From positions 17,663 to 81,662 of the forward strand of contig JBEBXK010000015.1 in NCBI GenBank assembly GCA_040391605.1: DNA of 64,000 nt, written 5' to 3'. The notes under the pieces were generated by a model. It was not told the DNA's origin. It was given only the letters and a program-made list of their open reading frames with translations, and made no database searches. Positions 1 through 8,411 of this stretch are shown in pieces. This DNA is from Vulgatibacter incomptus_A. GTDB taxonomy: Bacteria > Myxococcota > Myxococcia > Myxococcales > Vulgatibacteraceae. The position numbers and the translations under genes are program-made. Every line of letters begins with the position of its first letter. The stretch's first letter is position 1.

Positions 1-821
1 ACCCGCTCGGGACTGCTCTTCTCGGCGAAGAGCGCCACCGTCGCTCCCACCCGAAACGGGAAGAGGAGGTTGGTGCCGAGGGCGTAGCCGAAGAAGAGCT
101 TGGGAACACCCACCGTGACATCGTCCGGGCGCACGCCGAGGACGGGCAGCCCGTAGGTGTGGGTGTTGTAGAGAAAGTCCACATGGCGATGGACCACCGC
201 CTTGGGGAAGCCTGTGGAGCCGCTGGTGTAGAGCATCACCCCCACGTCTTCCGCCAGGGTGTCAGCCGGCTCGTGGAGGGCGGAGAGGCCGGGCGCCTCG
301 CTCTCCCAGCGTACGGTCCGAGGCGGCGACAGGCGCGCCCGCAGCGCACCACCCTCTCCCTCCCAACGCGCGGCGCGGGCCTTGGGTGCCGGCGCAGGCT
401 CACCCCGGCACAAGATCGCGCCCTTGAGCCAGCGCGCCTTGCCGAGATCGAGGGTGGCCCCCGAGAGGCGCTCCTCCGCCACCACGATCCGGGAGCGGGT
501 GTACTCGAGGTAGTAGTCGAGCTCTTCCGCCTTGCACTCCGGATTCACCGCGGAGACCACCGCCCCCATCCGCACGGCGGCGAACCAGAACCAGACGAAC
601 TCGGGGTGGTCGGAGAGGATCAGGAGCACGCGCTGCTCCCGCTCGAGGCCCATCCGCTCCAGGAGGTTCGCGGCCTTGCAGACGTTCTCCAGGACCTGGG
701 CGTAGGTGTAGCGCTCGTCGCGGTAGAGGAGCGCCACGCGATCGCCGCGGCCCTCCTGCACGTTGCGATCTACGTATTCCACGCAGAGGTTCAGCGCCTC
801 GGGAAACTCCAGCTCTTCCAT
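1..821 (-). CDS. AMP-dependent CoA ligase, benzoate-CoA-ligase type (partial)
   Basis: The N-terminal 273 or so residues of an acyl-adenylate-forming CoA ligase; the C-terminal half lies beyond the left edge. The protein begins MEELEFPEALNLCVEYVDRN from the ATG at 819-821. The adenylate-forming P-loop signature (YTSGSTGFPKAVVHRH) is plain at about residues 210-225, and the spacing is that of benzoate/aminobenzoate-CoA ligases. It would activate an aromatic acid to its CoA thioester with ATP in the cytoplasm. It is the most downstream visible member of a minus-strand series with an acyl-CoA dehydrogenase, enoyl-CoA hydratase, RidA-like protein and SDR. That neighbourhood makes 2-aminobenzoate (anthranilate) the favoured substrate, but this is inference; other aryl or acyl acids are possible. 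Confidence 0.85.
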   Translation of the reverse strand, partial: MEELEFPEALNLCVEYVDRNVQEGRGDRVALLYRDERYTYAQVLENVCKAANLLERMGLEREQRVLLILSDHPEFVWFWFAAVRMGAVVSAVNPECKAEELDYYLEYTRSRIVVAEERLSGATLDLGKARWLKGAILCRGEPAPAPKARAARWEGEGGALRARLSPPRTVRWESEAPGLSALHEPADTLAEDVGVMLYTSGSTGFPKAVVHRHVDFLYNTHTYGLPVLGVRPDDVTVGVPKLFFGYALGTNLLFPFRVGATVALFAEKSSPER

Positions 822-1053
822 CGCTCTTCCTCTCTCTCGTTCAGAGGTCAGCTCGCATGCGGCGAGACTACCGCAGCATCGACCCGCCTGTCGGCCCAGA
901 GCCCGCAAGAAAATTGCCCCGGCCAAGTCGGACGCGATTCTTTCACCCGCGCGGCGCGCGGAGGGCTCGCTCCAGCTTCAACCGCCTCCCACTCGCAAGA
1001 GCTCGTGAAGGCCCTCACGAGCTCCCCTGCCTGCAGCGATCGCGCGGCGCGCG

Positions 1054-2181
1054 CTACTGCAGCACGCCCCTGGCGATCACCTGCTTCTGCACCTCGGACG
1101 CCCCCTCGTAGATCCGCAGGGCGCGGATCTCCCGATAGAGCCGCTCGACCGGCGTGCCCCGGATCACCCCGGCGCCTCCGTGGAGCTGCAGGCTCCGATC
1201 GATGATCCGCTGGGCGTTCTCGGTGGAGACGAGCTTGGCCAGCGCCGCCTCGCGGGTGACCCGCGCCGCGCCCCGATCCTTCACCCAGGCGGCGCGATAG
1301 ACCAGCAGCCGCGCGGCCTCGAGCTCCGCCTCGCTGTCGGCGATCATGAACTGCACGCCCTGGAGATCGGCGAGGGGACCGCCGAACTGCCGCCGCCCCT
1401 TTACGTGGGCCAGCGCCTCGTCCTGCGCTCGCTGCGCCATCCCCAAGGCGGCGGCGCCCACCGTGGTGCGAAAGAGGTCGAGGGTGGTCAGGGCCAGCTT
1501 GAAGCCCGCGCCCTCGGCGCCGAGCAGCGCGTCCTTCGGCAGCCGCGCCTCCTCGAAGAAGACCTCGCCCAGAGGATGCGGCGCCATCGTCTGCTGGGCC
1601 TCCACGCGAATCCCCGGGGTGCCCGCCTCCACCAGGAAGGCCGAGACGCCCTTGGGCCCTTCGGAGGTCCGGGCGAAGAGGGTCATCGCCCCGAAGATCG
1701 TCGCGTTGGAGATGAAGCGCTTCTGCCCGGTGATCACCCACTCGTCCCCGATCCGCTTGGCGCTGCAGGCCACGGCGCCGGCGTCGGAGCCGGCCGCCGG
1801 CTCGGTGAGGGCGAAGGCGGCGGGCACCTCGCCTGTGGCCACCCGCGGGAGGATCCGCGCCTTCTGCGCCTCAGTCCCCGCAAGCGCGATGGGATAGCTC
1901 CCCAGGCCCTGCATGGCGAAGGCGAAGTCGCCGAGGCCCATCCTCCAGGCCAGCGCCTCACGGATCGTGCAAAGCGAGCGTACATCCAGCGGCTCCGCGA
2001 CCCCGCCATAGGCCTTGGGCACCGAGTAGCGCAGCAGGCCAGCCTCGCCGAGCTCGCGCAGGATCGAGACGAAGAGCTCGTCCACGCCCTCCTCGCGATC
2101 CTCGACGGGCGCCAGGACCTCGTCGCCGAAGGCGCGGGCCCTGCGGCTCAGCTCATGATGTCGATCCTCGAGAAAGGGCAT
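1054..2181 (-). CDS. Acyl-CoA dehydrogenase
   Basis: A 375-residue FAD acyl-CoA dehydrogenase of ordinary length. The protein has the usual order of N-terminal helical domain, beta-domain signature FALTEPAAGSDAGA and C-terminal helical domain with the RIYEGASEVQKQVIAR flavin-binding end. The start MPFLEDRHHE at 2181 is chosen because GGAGG lies six bases upstream; a longer in-frame ATG at 2247 has no ribosome site. It would desaturate or oxidise a CoA-bound intermediate and pass electrons to ETF. It lies between the CoA ligase and the enoyl-CoA hydratase on the same strand, as expected for a catabolic operon, although about 230 bases separate each neighbour. Confidence 0.92.
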   Translation of the reverse strand: MPFLEDRHHELSRRARAFGDEVLAPVEDREEGVDELFVSILRELGEAGLLRYSVPKAYGGVAEPLDVRSLCTIREALAWRMGLGDFAFAMQGLGSYPIALAGTEAQKARILPRVATGEVPAAFALTEPAAGSDAGAVACSAKRIGDEWVITGQKRFISNATIFGAMTLFARTSEGPKGVSAFLVEAGTPGIRVEAQQTMAPHPLGEVFFEEARLPKDALLGAEGAGFKLALTTLDLFRTTVGAAALGMAQRAQDEALAHVKGRRQFGGPLADLQGVQFMIADSEAELEAARLLVYRAAWVKDRGAARVTREAALAKLVSTENAQRIIDRSLQLHGGAGVIRGTPVERLYREIRALRIYEGASEVQKQVIARGVLQ

Positions 2182-2395
2182 CGGTTCCTCCGTTTGCGTC
2201 CATCCAAAGAGCGCACGCCATCGTTCGGCTCGCTCGCCTGCATACACGCCATCGCACGCGTCGGGTTGAATCTGCTCGCGCCCCTCGACTGCGCCGCTCT
2301 GTCTCCGCCGCCTCGAGCGCGCTCCCCGAGAGGCCCGATCGCCGCTGGCAGACGAGGCGCCCCGGGGCCGCGCTGCCCACGGGAGGCCTCCCTGC

Positions 2396-3196
2396 TCACG
2401 TCCCCGTAAACCGCGCGGGGCGCTTCTCCGTGAACGCCTCGTAAGCCTCGCGAAAGTCCTTGGTCTGCATGCAGATCGCCTGGGCCCGGGCCTCGTTGTC
2501 CAGCGCGCCGAGCAGGCTCGCGTGCTGCTCCTCGTCCAGGAGCTCCTTGGTCACGCCCAGCGCGAAGGTCGGGCCGGCGGCGAGGCGCCCCGCCAGCGCG
2601 AGGGCCCGGGGGAGCACTTCTTCGGTGGGCACCACCTCGTTGTGGAGGCCGATGGCCTTGGCCTCCTCCGCCAGGATCGGATCGCCGAACATCAGGAGCT
2701 CGGTGGCCTTGGCGAGGCCCACGTACCGCGGCAGCAGATACGCCGCCCCCATGTCCGCGCCGGCGAGACCCACCTTCACGAAGAGGAAGGCGATCTTCGA
2801 GCCTGCCGCCGCCACCCGCAGATCACAGGCCAGGGCGATCGCCGCGCCGGCGCCCGCCGTCGTCCCGTTCAGCGCCGCCACCACCGGCTTGCGCAGGCGG
2901 CGGATGTTGCGGACGAGATCGCAGGTCATCCGGGTGAACTCCACCAGCCCCGGCATATCTCGGGAGAAGAGCTCGCCGATGATGTCGTGGACGTCGCCTC
3001 CCGAGCAGAAGGCCCGGCCCGATCCAGTGATCACCACCGCGCGCACGGGCTCGCGCCTCTCCAGCGCCGCGAAGAGATCGCGCAGCTCCGCGTAGACCTC
3101 GAAGGTGAGGGCGTTGAGCTTCTCCGGCCGATCCAGGGTGATCACGGCGACGCCGTCGTCGCGCTCCTCGTAGCGAAAGCTCTGGGGCTGCATCAT
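2396..3196 (-). CDS. Enoyl-CoA hydratase/isomerase family protein
   Basis: A 266-residue crotonase-fold protein. Oxyanion-hole segments are visible: the AFCSGGDVHDI loop near residues 62-72 and the GTTAGAGAAIALACDLR stretch near residues 112-128. At the position of the second catalytic Glu of classical hydratases there is GADMGAAYLLPR, so the acid residues differ from mitochondrial crotonase and the exact reaction (hydration, isomerisation or ring hydrolysis) cannot be fixed. The ATG follows the TAG stop of the upstream RidA-like gene directly, and AAGGAG precedes it inside that gene, so the two are translationally coupled. The context is aromatic or short-chain acyl-CoA catabolism. Confidence 0.92.
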   Translation of the reverse strand: MMQPQSFRYEERDDGVAVITLDRPEKLNALTFEVYAELRDLFAALERREPVRAVVITGSGRAFCSGGDVHDIIGELFSRDMPGLVEFTRMTCDLVRNIRRLRKPVVAALNGTTAGAGAAIALACDLRVAAAGSKIAFLFVKVGLAGADMGAAYLLPRYVGLAKATELLMFGDPILAEEAKAIGLHNEVVPTEEVLPRALALAGRLAAGPTFALGVTKELLDEEQHASLLGALDNEARAQAICMQTKDFREAYEAFTEKRPARFTGT

Positions 3197-3607
3197 CTAC
3201 GACTCCTTCGGGAGGATGCAGGTGGCCTCGATCTCCACCAGCGCCCGATCTTCGACCAGGTCGGCGACCTCGACCATCGCCATGGCGGGATAGTTCTTTC
3301 CCATATGCTTCTTCCACGCCGCGCCCACGTCGGCCATCTGCTCCACGTAGGACTGCTTGTCGACCACGTAGATCGTCAGCCGCGCCACGTGCTCCGGCCC
3401 GCCTCCCGCCGCGCGGATCACCTCCATCACGTTGGAGAGCGCCTTCTCCCATTGCTCGTGGAAGACCTCCGATTGGAAGACCTCGTCCTCGTCCCAGCCC
3501 ACCTGGCCGGCGACGAAGAGGAGGCGCCCCTCGCCGACGATGCCATTGGAGTAGCCCTTGGGGCGCTTCCAGCCCGGTGGCTGGATCGCTCGCAGAAGAT
3601 GATTCAA
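3197..3607 (-). CDS. RidA/YjgF/UK114 family protein
   Basis: A 136-residue RidA-fold protein. It contains the family features YSNGIVGEG, LLFVAGQVGWD and the C-terminal DRALVEIEATC segment with the conserved Arg that binds imine or enamine carboxylates. The start is TTG (encoding the MNHLLRAIQ N-terminus) with GAGGAG upstream; no better ATG exists. The protein ends immediately before the enoyl-CoA hydratase start. In characterised aminobenzoyl-CoA clusters a YjgF-like gene sits among ligase, hydratase, SDR and acyl-CoA dehydrogenase genes, where deamination of an enamine intermediate is a plausible role. That assignment is inferred from gene order only. Confidence 0.9.
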   Translation of the reverse strand: MNHLLRAIQPPGWKRPKGYSNGIVGEGRLLFVAGQVGWDEDEVFQSEVFHEQWEKALSNVMEVIRAAGGGPEHVARLTIYVVDKQSYVEQMADVGAAWKKHMGKNYPAMAMVEVADLVEDRALVEIEATCILPKES

Positions 3608-3776
3608 TTTCTCTCCTCGTACTTCATCAGAATCAGAGCGCTCCGTAGCCGGAGGCGCCCATCGGTTGTCATTGATTCCCCGCTCGCGCGCTGGTCGGGA
3701 ATGAATCGCATGGCCTGCCCCCTTGCGTGCCGTCCCTTCACCTCGGGAGCGCCGGCGCCGATCGGATGCCCGGCGG

Positions 3777-4577
3777 TCACGCCAGGACCTCGCCGCCGTC
3801 CACGTTGAAGAGCTGCCCCGTGATCGCCGAGGCCGCGGGATCCGCCAGGAAGACCACCGCCCGCGCCACCTCCTCCGGCTGGATCAGGCGGCCGATGGGG
3901 TTCATCCGGGCGAGCTCCGCCACCGACTCATCGTGGCTGCGGCCGGTGACCTCCGAGATCTTGCGGGCGGACGCCTCCAGCATCTCGGTCTCCGTCCAGC
4001 CGGGGCAGACCGCGTTCACCGTGATCCCCTTGGGGGCGACCTCGTGGGCCAGCGAGCGGGTGAGGCCGACGACGGCGTGCTTGCTGGCGGTATAGGCGGT
4101 CGTATAGCGATAGCCCACCCTGCCGGCGGTAGACGCTATATTCACTATGCGTCCACTCCTGCGCTCGAGCATCGAGGGCAGCACCGCGTGGATCACCGAG
4201 AAGGTGCCGACCAGGTTCACCTCCAGCACCCGGCGGAGATCCTCCACCGTCGTCCGATGCAGGGGCGCGGAGAGCGCGATGCCGGCGTTGTTCACCACCA
4301 CGTCCACGGGGCCGAAGGTCTCGACCACCGCGGCGACACAGGCGTCCACCCCGGCCGCATCGCTGACGTCCAACGCGAAGGCCTTCGCCTCCCCACCGGC
4401 GGCCGCGACCGCGGCGACCCCCTCCTCCGAGGCGGCGACGTCCCGCGCACAGAGGGCGACCCTGGCGCCAGCCCGGGCCAGCGCCAGCGCACAGGCCTTG
4501 CCGATCCCGCGGCTCGCGCCGGTGACCAGCGCCACCCGCCCCAGGAGCGGCCTCGCCCCTCGCTCGTTCTCATGCAT
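3777..4577 (-). CDS. Short-chain dehydrogenase/reductase (3-hydroxyacyl-CoA type)
   Basis: A 266-residue classical SDR. The NAD(P) glycine motif TGASRGIG lies near residue 20, NNAG near residue 95, and the catalytic YTASK follows a conserved Ser (NIAS). The end GQLFNVDGGEV is typical of the FabG and hydroxyacyl-CoA dehydrogenase subgroup. The start at 4577 (MHENERG) is chosen for homology; an ATG four bases downstream is in another frame. It probably oxidises the hydroxyacyl-CoA produced by the hydratase in the same gene series, though it is 170 bases upstream of the RidA gene and may have its own promoter. Confidence 0.92.
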   Translation of the reverse strand: MHENERGARPLLGRVALVTGASRGIGKACALALARAGARVALCARDVAASEEGVAAVAAAGGEAKAFALDVSDAAGVDACVAAVVETFGPVDVVVNNAGIALSAPLHRTTVEDLRRVLEVNLVGTFSVIHAVLPSMLERRSGRIVNIASTAGRVGYRYTTAYTASKHAVVGLTRSLAHEVAPKGITVNAVCPGWTETEMLEASARKISEVTGRSHDESVAELARMNPIGRLIQPEEVARAVVFLADPAASAITGQLFNVDGGEVLA

Positions 4578-4615
4578 GCGGCAGAGACTAACCGACGGGC
4601 GATCGAACCGACAAC

Positions 4616-6358
4616 CTAGACGAAGCGCGGCACGCCGCGGCCATGGGTCCCCGGCGGCGAGAGGTCGGGGCGAAACGGCGGGGTCTCTGTCGAGCGCGGC
4701 CCGTCGCCGAAGATCGCCTGCCCCTGGTGGATCAGATAATCCGCCGTCCGCGCGGCCAGCGCCTGGATCGTCAGCCCCGGATTCGCAGAGCCCTGGCTCG
4801 GCATCACGCTCCCGTCGCAGACGAAGAGGTTGGGGATGTCGTGGCTGCGGCAGAAGCCATCCACCACCGAGGTCCGGGGATCGCTGCCCATCCGCGCGGC
4901 GCCGACCAGGTGGGCGTAGCGCGCCTCCTGGACCACCTCCTCCGCGCCGGCGGCCCACATCACGTCCATCACGCGCTTCTTGCCGAATTCGATCAGCCGA
5001 TGATCGTTGTCGTGGAGGCCGAAAGTGACCTTCGCCACCGGCAGGCCGTGGCGATCGCGCTCCTCGGCCAGGGTGACGCGGTTGTCCTCCCAGGGGAGGA
5101 TCTCGCCCAGCAGCCCGAGGCCGGCCCAATGGTTGTAGTCCATCATCAGCTGGCGCATCCCCCAACCCCAGGCGCCCTTCGCCACCATCATCTGCTTGGC
5201 GAAGGCGATGGGCAGCGGTCCCACCGTCTGGATCGCGAAGCCCCTGGCGAAGCCGCGCGTGGGATCGGTCTCGTAGTCGTGCTCGGTCATGGCGTGGGCG
5301 GGGGGCGCCTTGTACATCCGCACCGGCCGATCGAAGCGGCCGAGGATCACGTTCCCCGCCTGGGCCATCAGGTACCTGCCCACCGTGCCGCTCGAGTTCG
5401 CCAGGCCGTCTTCGAAGCGCGGCGCCGCCGAGTTCAGCAGGAGCCGCGGCGTCTCGATGGCGTAGGCGCAGACGATCACCGCCCGCGCCCGCTGGAAGAC
5501 CGAGCGCCCGTCGGGATCGAAGTAGCTCACCCCCGTCACCTTGCCGTGCTTGTCGACCTCGATCCGCCCGGCCATGCAGCCGTCGCGGATCTCCGCGCCG
5601 TGGGCCAGCGCGTCGGGGACGTGGGTGATCAACGTGCTCGCCTTCGCGCCGACCTTGCAGCCCTGGATGCAGAAGCCCCGGTAGATGCAATGGGGTCTGT
5701 CGCCGCGGGATCCGGTGAGGATCGCGACCGGTCCCCCCGCGCTCACCTGCATGCCCAACGCGGTGCAGCCGCGGATCAGCACGTTGCCGACCTCGCCGAC
5801 CGGATGCGGGCCGAAGGGGTAACCGTGGGGATCGCCCCAAGGGAAGTACGCCGGCCCGGCCACCGGCATCTCCAACTCCAGGAGCTCGTAGTAGGGCTTG
5901 AGCTCCTCGTAGCGGATCGGCCAATCGGCTCCGACTCCGTCGAGGGTGTGGATCTGAAAGTCGGAGGGGTGGAGCCTCGGCGCGAACGACGCCCAATGGA
6001 CCGTGCCGCCGCCGACGCCCCTGCCGCTGTTGTTCGCGCCGAGGGCCAGCGGATGCTCGCCGCCGGTGATCCGCGGCTCGGTCCAATAGAGCTGATGCGA
6101 GCCCTTCTCGTCGCTGACCCATTGACGCTCGGTGTCCCAGAACGGGCCCGCCTCCAGCCCCACCACCCGGAAGCCCGCCCGGGCCAGGCGCTGCAGCAGC
6201 ACGCCACCCGCAGCGCCGACGCCGACGATCACGTAATCCGCCGTCTCCTTCAGCGGGTAGCGCTTCATCGGCGCGTGGATCCGCTGCATCGGGCCGAGCT
6301 CGTGGTCGTCGCCCTTCGGCCCGCGAAAGGGACCGCCCAGCGGCGCGTCCCGGCTCAA
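4616..6358 (-). CDS. GMC-type FAD oxidoreductase (gluconate 2-dehydrogenase large-subunit type)
   Basis: A 580-residue GMC oxidoreductase. The FAD Rossmann motif GVGAAGG is at residues 46-52, and the C-terminal family signature around GSANPGLTIQALAARTADYL carries the active-site Asn region. Cys224, Cys230 and Cys234 form a C-x5-C-x3-C group in the position where membrane-type FAD sugar dehydrogenases bind a 3Fe-4S cluster; cluster binding here is inference. The start is TTG with GGGAGGG six bases upstream; it overlaps the stop of the upstream gene (TTGA), so the pair is coupled. There is no obvious signal peptide. It forms an operon with a subunit-3-like protein and a duplicated membrane protein. 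The substrate is unknown. Confidence 0.9.
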   Translation of the reverse strand: MSRDAPLGGPFRGPKGDDHELGPMQRIHAPMKRYPLKETADYVIVGVGAAGGVLLQRLARAGFRVVGLEAGPFWDTERQWVSDEKGSHQLYWTEPRITGGEHPLALGANNSGRGVGGGTVHWASFAPRLHPSDFQIHTLDGVGADWPIRYEELKPYYELLELEMPVAGPAYFPWGDPHGYPFGPHPVGEVGNVLIRGCTALGMQVSAGGPVAILTGSRGDRPHCIYRGFCIQGCKVGAKASTLITHVPDALAHGAEIRDGCMAGRIEVDKHGKVTGVSYFDPDGRSVFQRARAVIVCAYAIETPRLLLNSAAPRFEDGLANSSGTVGRYLMAQAGNVILGRFDRPVRMYKAPPAHAMTEHDYETDPTRGFARGFAIQTVGPLPIAFAKQMMVAKGAWGWGMRQLMMDYNHWAGLGLLGEILPWEDNRVTLAEERDRHGLPVAKVTFGLHDNDHRLIEFGKKRVMDVMWAAGAEEVVQEARYAHLVGAARMGSDPRTSVVDGFCRSHDIPNLFVCDGSVMPSQGSANPGLTIQALAARTADYLIHQGQAIFGDGPRSTETPPFRPDLSPPGTHGRGVPRFV

Positions 6359-7116
6359 TGGGTCCCTCCCTGCCCCGGCGCACAGAGGAGGGCTGCCTCT
6401 CCGCCGACGTCCTCGAAGCCGGCACTATATGTATCTGGAGGGGGCGCCCAGGCGTAGCGCTGCTCCGCGACCTCCCAGGGCTCGGGCTCGCCGCGCTCCA
6501 GCCGCATATAGCCCCGCGGATACGCAGGGCCTCCGAAGCCGATCTCGTCCCAGGCCCAGGGGTGGGCGTAATAGGCGCCCACCGCGTCGCCCAGGAGCAT
6601 CAGGAAGAATCGATGCGCCGGCATTCGCTCCCAGATCGCCTCGCCCGCCAGGGGCGTGTTGTCGTGGAGGCTCTTGAGCAGCGCCTCCTGCTCGCGCAGG
6701 CCCAGGCCCGCGAAGGCGCCGCCATGGAGCTCCGTGGCCATCGCCTCGATCCCCTCCATCCCCAGCCGGTAGGCCTCATCGTCGTCCGGCATCCCGTCGT
6801 AGCGGTAGCCGTCCCTCACTCCGAGGTGCAGGCGCTCGTCCACGTAGTGGAGCAGCGGGATCCGATGGGCCTCGTCGCGATCGTCCTGGGGCAGGAGGCG
6901 ATCGAAGACCGCCTCCATCAGCCGCGCCTCCTCCTCGTTGAAGAAGCGGATCGGCGGGATCTGCTCCACCCGCTCCGTCACCACCTTGCGGGTCGCCTCG
7001 TCCCAATACGCGGCCTGGCTCATCACGTGATACCCAGGATAATAGCCGGGCTGCGCTCTGGGCTGCAGCGGCGCGCCGGTGGCGGGATCGATCGGGAGCT
7101 TCGCCCGGGCGCTCAT
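6355..7116 (-). CDS. Gluconate 2-dehydrogenase subunit 3 family protein
   Basis: A 253-residue protein of the small-subunit family that accompanies GMC dehydrogenases. The family core FFNEEEARLMEAVFDRLLPQDD begins near residue 58 and aromatic-rich segments such as HPWAWDEIGFGG occur near residue 205. Most relatives carry a Tat signal, but none is visible here, so the GMC complex may remain cytoplasmic or rely on the partner for targeting. The start ATG at 7116 overlaps the stop of the upstream membrane-protein gene by four bases (ATGA), and its stop overlaps the GMC start. The order membrane protein, subunit 3, GMC indicates a single multisubunit dehydrogenase. Confidence 0.87.
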   Translation of the reverse strand: MSARAKLPIDPATGAPLQPRAQPGYYPGYHVMSQAAYWDEATRKVVTERVEQIPPIRFFNEEEARLMEAVFDRLLPQDDRDEAHRIPLLHYVDERLHLGVRDGYRYDGMPDDDEAYRLGMEGIEAMATELHGGAFAGLGLREQEALLKSLHDNTPLAGEAIWERMPAHRFFLMLLGDAVGAYYAHPWAWDEIGFGGPAYPRGYMRLERGEPEPWEVAEQRYAWAPPPDTYSAGFEDVGGEAALLCAPGQGGTH

Positions 7117-8147
7117 CGCTCCCTCCGCATCGCGCTGGCGAGGAGGCCCATGAAGCCGGAGGCGGCGAAGAGCAGCGGCGCCAGGATCGGCGGACCGTAC
7201 ATGACGTTGTACGCCAGATGCGCCTTGCCCCCCGAACGTCGCAGCACGCCGCGGGCGTGGTACCAGAAGCCGACGCCGCCGTTCGCGATGGCCAGCGCCG
7301 AGACGACCGGGAGCGCGCCGTGGGCCAAGCGACGGCTGAAGATCGCGCCAACGCCTGCAGCGGCGAGCATCGGCGCCACGATCACCGGCGTCCACTGTGC
7401 CTTGTAGCGGAAGCCGTTCTTGTAATGGGAATACAGCGCCTCGAAGCCGCTGAAGACCGCCGAGGCCGCCGCCGCCGCCGCCATGTGTTTCTGAAAGCGG
7501 CCCTCCCGGACCTCGTTCGCCAGCGAGAGGCCGCCGCGCGTCCGCCCCACCGGCAGCAGCCCCGCCCAGGCCGAGCGGCGGCGCTCGCCGAAGACGGGCT
7601 GGAAGCGGCCCCGTGGATCGTCCTCTCGTCGCAGATAGGAGGCGACGAGGCCGAGGTAGCCGGGGATCGCGAAGAGGAGCGGCGCCAGGATCGGCGGCCC
7701 CATCACCACGTTGTTCACCGGCAGCCGCCAGCCCCCCGGCTTACGGCGGATCCCCTGTACATGGAAGCCGAAGCCCAGGAGGCCGCCGGCGATCACCGCC
7801 GCCGACGCCAGCGGCAGCGCGAGCCTCGACGCCCGGCGGCTGACGACCGCCCAGATCGCCGCCGCCACGAGCGGCGGCGTGAGCACGATCGGCGTGTACA
7901 TGAAGCGGCTGCCGTAGCTCCCCCGATAGTGCTCGTACGAGACCTCGAGGCCGGCGAGGAGCGCCGCTCCCGCCGTCACCGCAGCCAGGCTCCGCTGAAA
8001 CCGCCCCTCGCGCAGATGCTGGGCCAGGATGATCCCTTCGCGTCCCAGGCCACGGGGGATCCACTCGGTGGGTGAGGGGCGGCCGCGGCTCGTCCGGGTC
8101 GGAAGGCTCCACGTAGAGCTACGCCGGGACAAGAGAGGACTTCGCAT
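7113..8147 (-). CDS. Internally duplicated polytopic membrane protein of a GMC dehydrogenase operon
   Basis: A 344-residue membrane protein consisting of two homologous halves. Residues 46-174 and 214-343 align along their length: both start REGRFQ, both contain TPIV, both end with GPPILAPLLFA and a final helix. Each half has about four hydrophobic helices. Histidines are conserved between halves (His73/His241 in YEH/YSH and His129/His297 in FHV/YHA). No known domain name comes to mind. Its place upstream of, and coupled to, the subunit-3 and GMC genes suggests a membrane anchor or electron acceptor; paired helix histidines could ligate haem b. That is inference. The start ATG at 8147 is not strongly supported by a ribosome site. 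Confidence 0.8.
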   Translation of the reverse strand: MRSPLLSRRSSTWSLPTRTSRGRPSPTEWIPRGLGREGIILAQHLREGRFQRSLAAVTAGAALLAGLEVSYEHYRGSYGSRFMYTPIVLTPPLVAAAIWAVVSRRASRLALPLASAAVIAGGLLGFGFHVQGIRRKPGGWRLPVNNVVMGPPILAPLLFAIPGYLGLVASYLRREDDPRGRFQPVFGERRRSAWAGLLPVGRTRGGLSLANEVREGRFQKHMAAAAAASAVFSGFEALYSHYKNGFRYKAQWTPVIVAPMLAAAGVGAIFSRRLAHGALPVVSALAIANGGVGFWYHARGVLRRSGGKAHLAYNVMYGPPILAPLLFAASGFMGLLASAMRRER

Positions 8148-8411
8148 CCCCCCAGCCTAAGGCGCCCTCCCCGGAAGGGAACCTGGGCCCCTGCGCCACC
8201 TGTCAGGGCGTGGACAACTGCCTCATGGCGGCGGCCCCTGCCAGAAGGACACTGCTGCCAGAACGACTCCGCTTGCGCGGGTGGCGCTCCTCAGGATCCA
8301 CGCGACCCTGGCTGTCGTCTCTCAGCGATCCGCCTCTCCCCCGGCAGGGCGGCGACCCGCCGGCCCAAGCTTTCACCCGAGCTGGGGAGCGATCGCCTCT
8401 TCGTGCGGCCG

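Noticed and set aside
4578..6425. N-terminal extension of the SDR frame to 882 codons
   Set aside because: The extra part overlaps the GMC gene in another frame and is Arg/Gly/Pro-rich; the SDR clearly begins at 4577.
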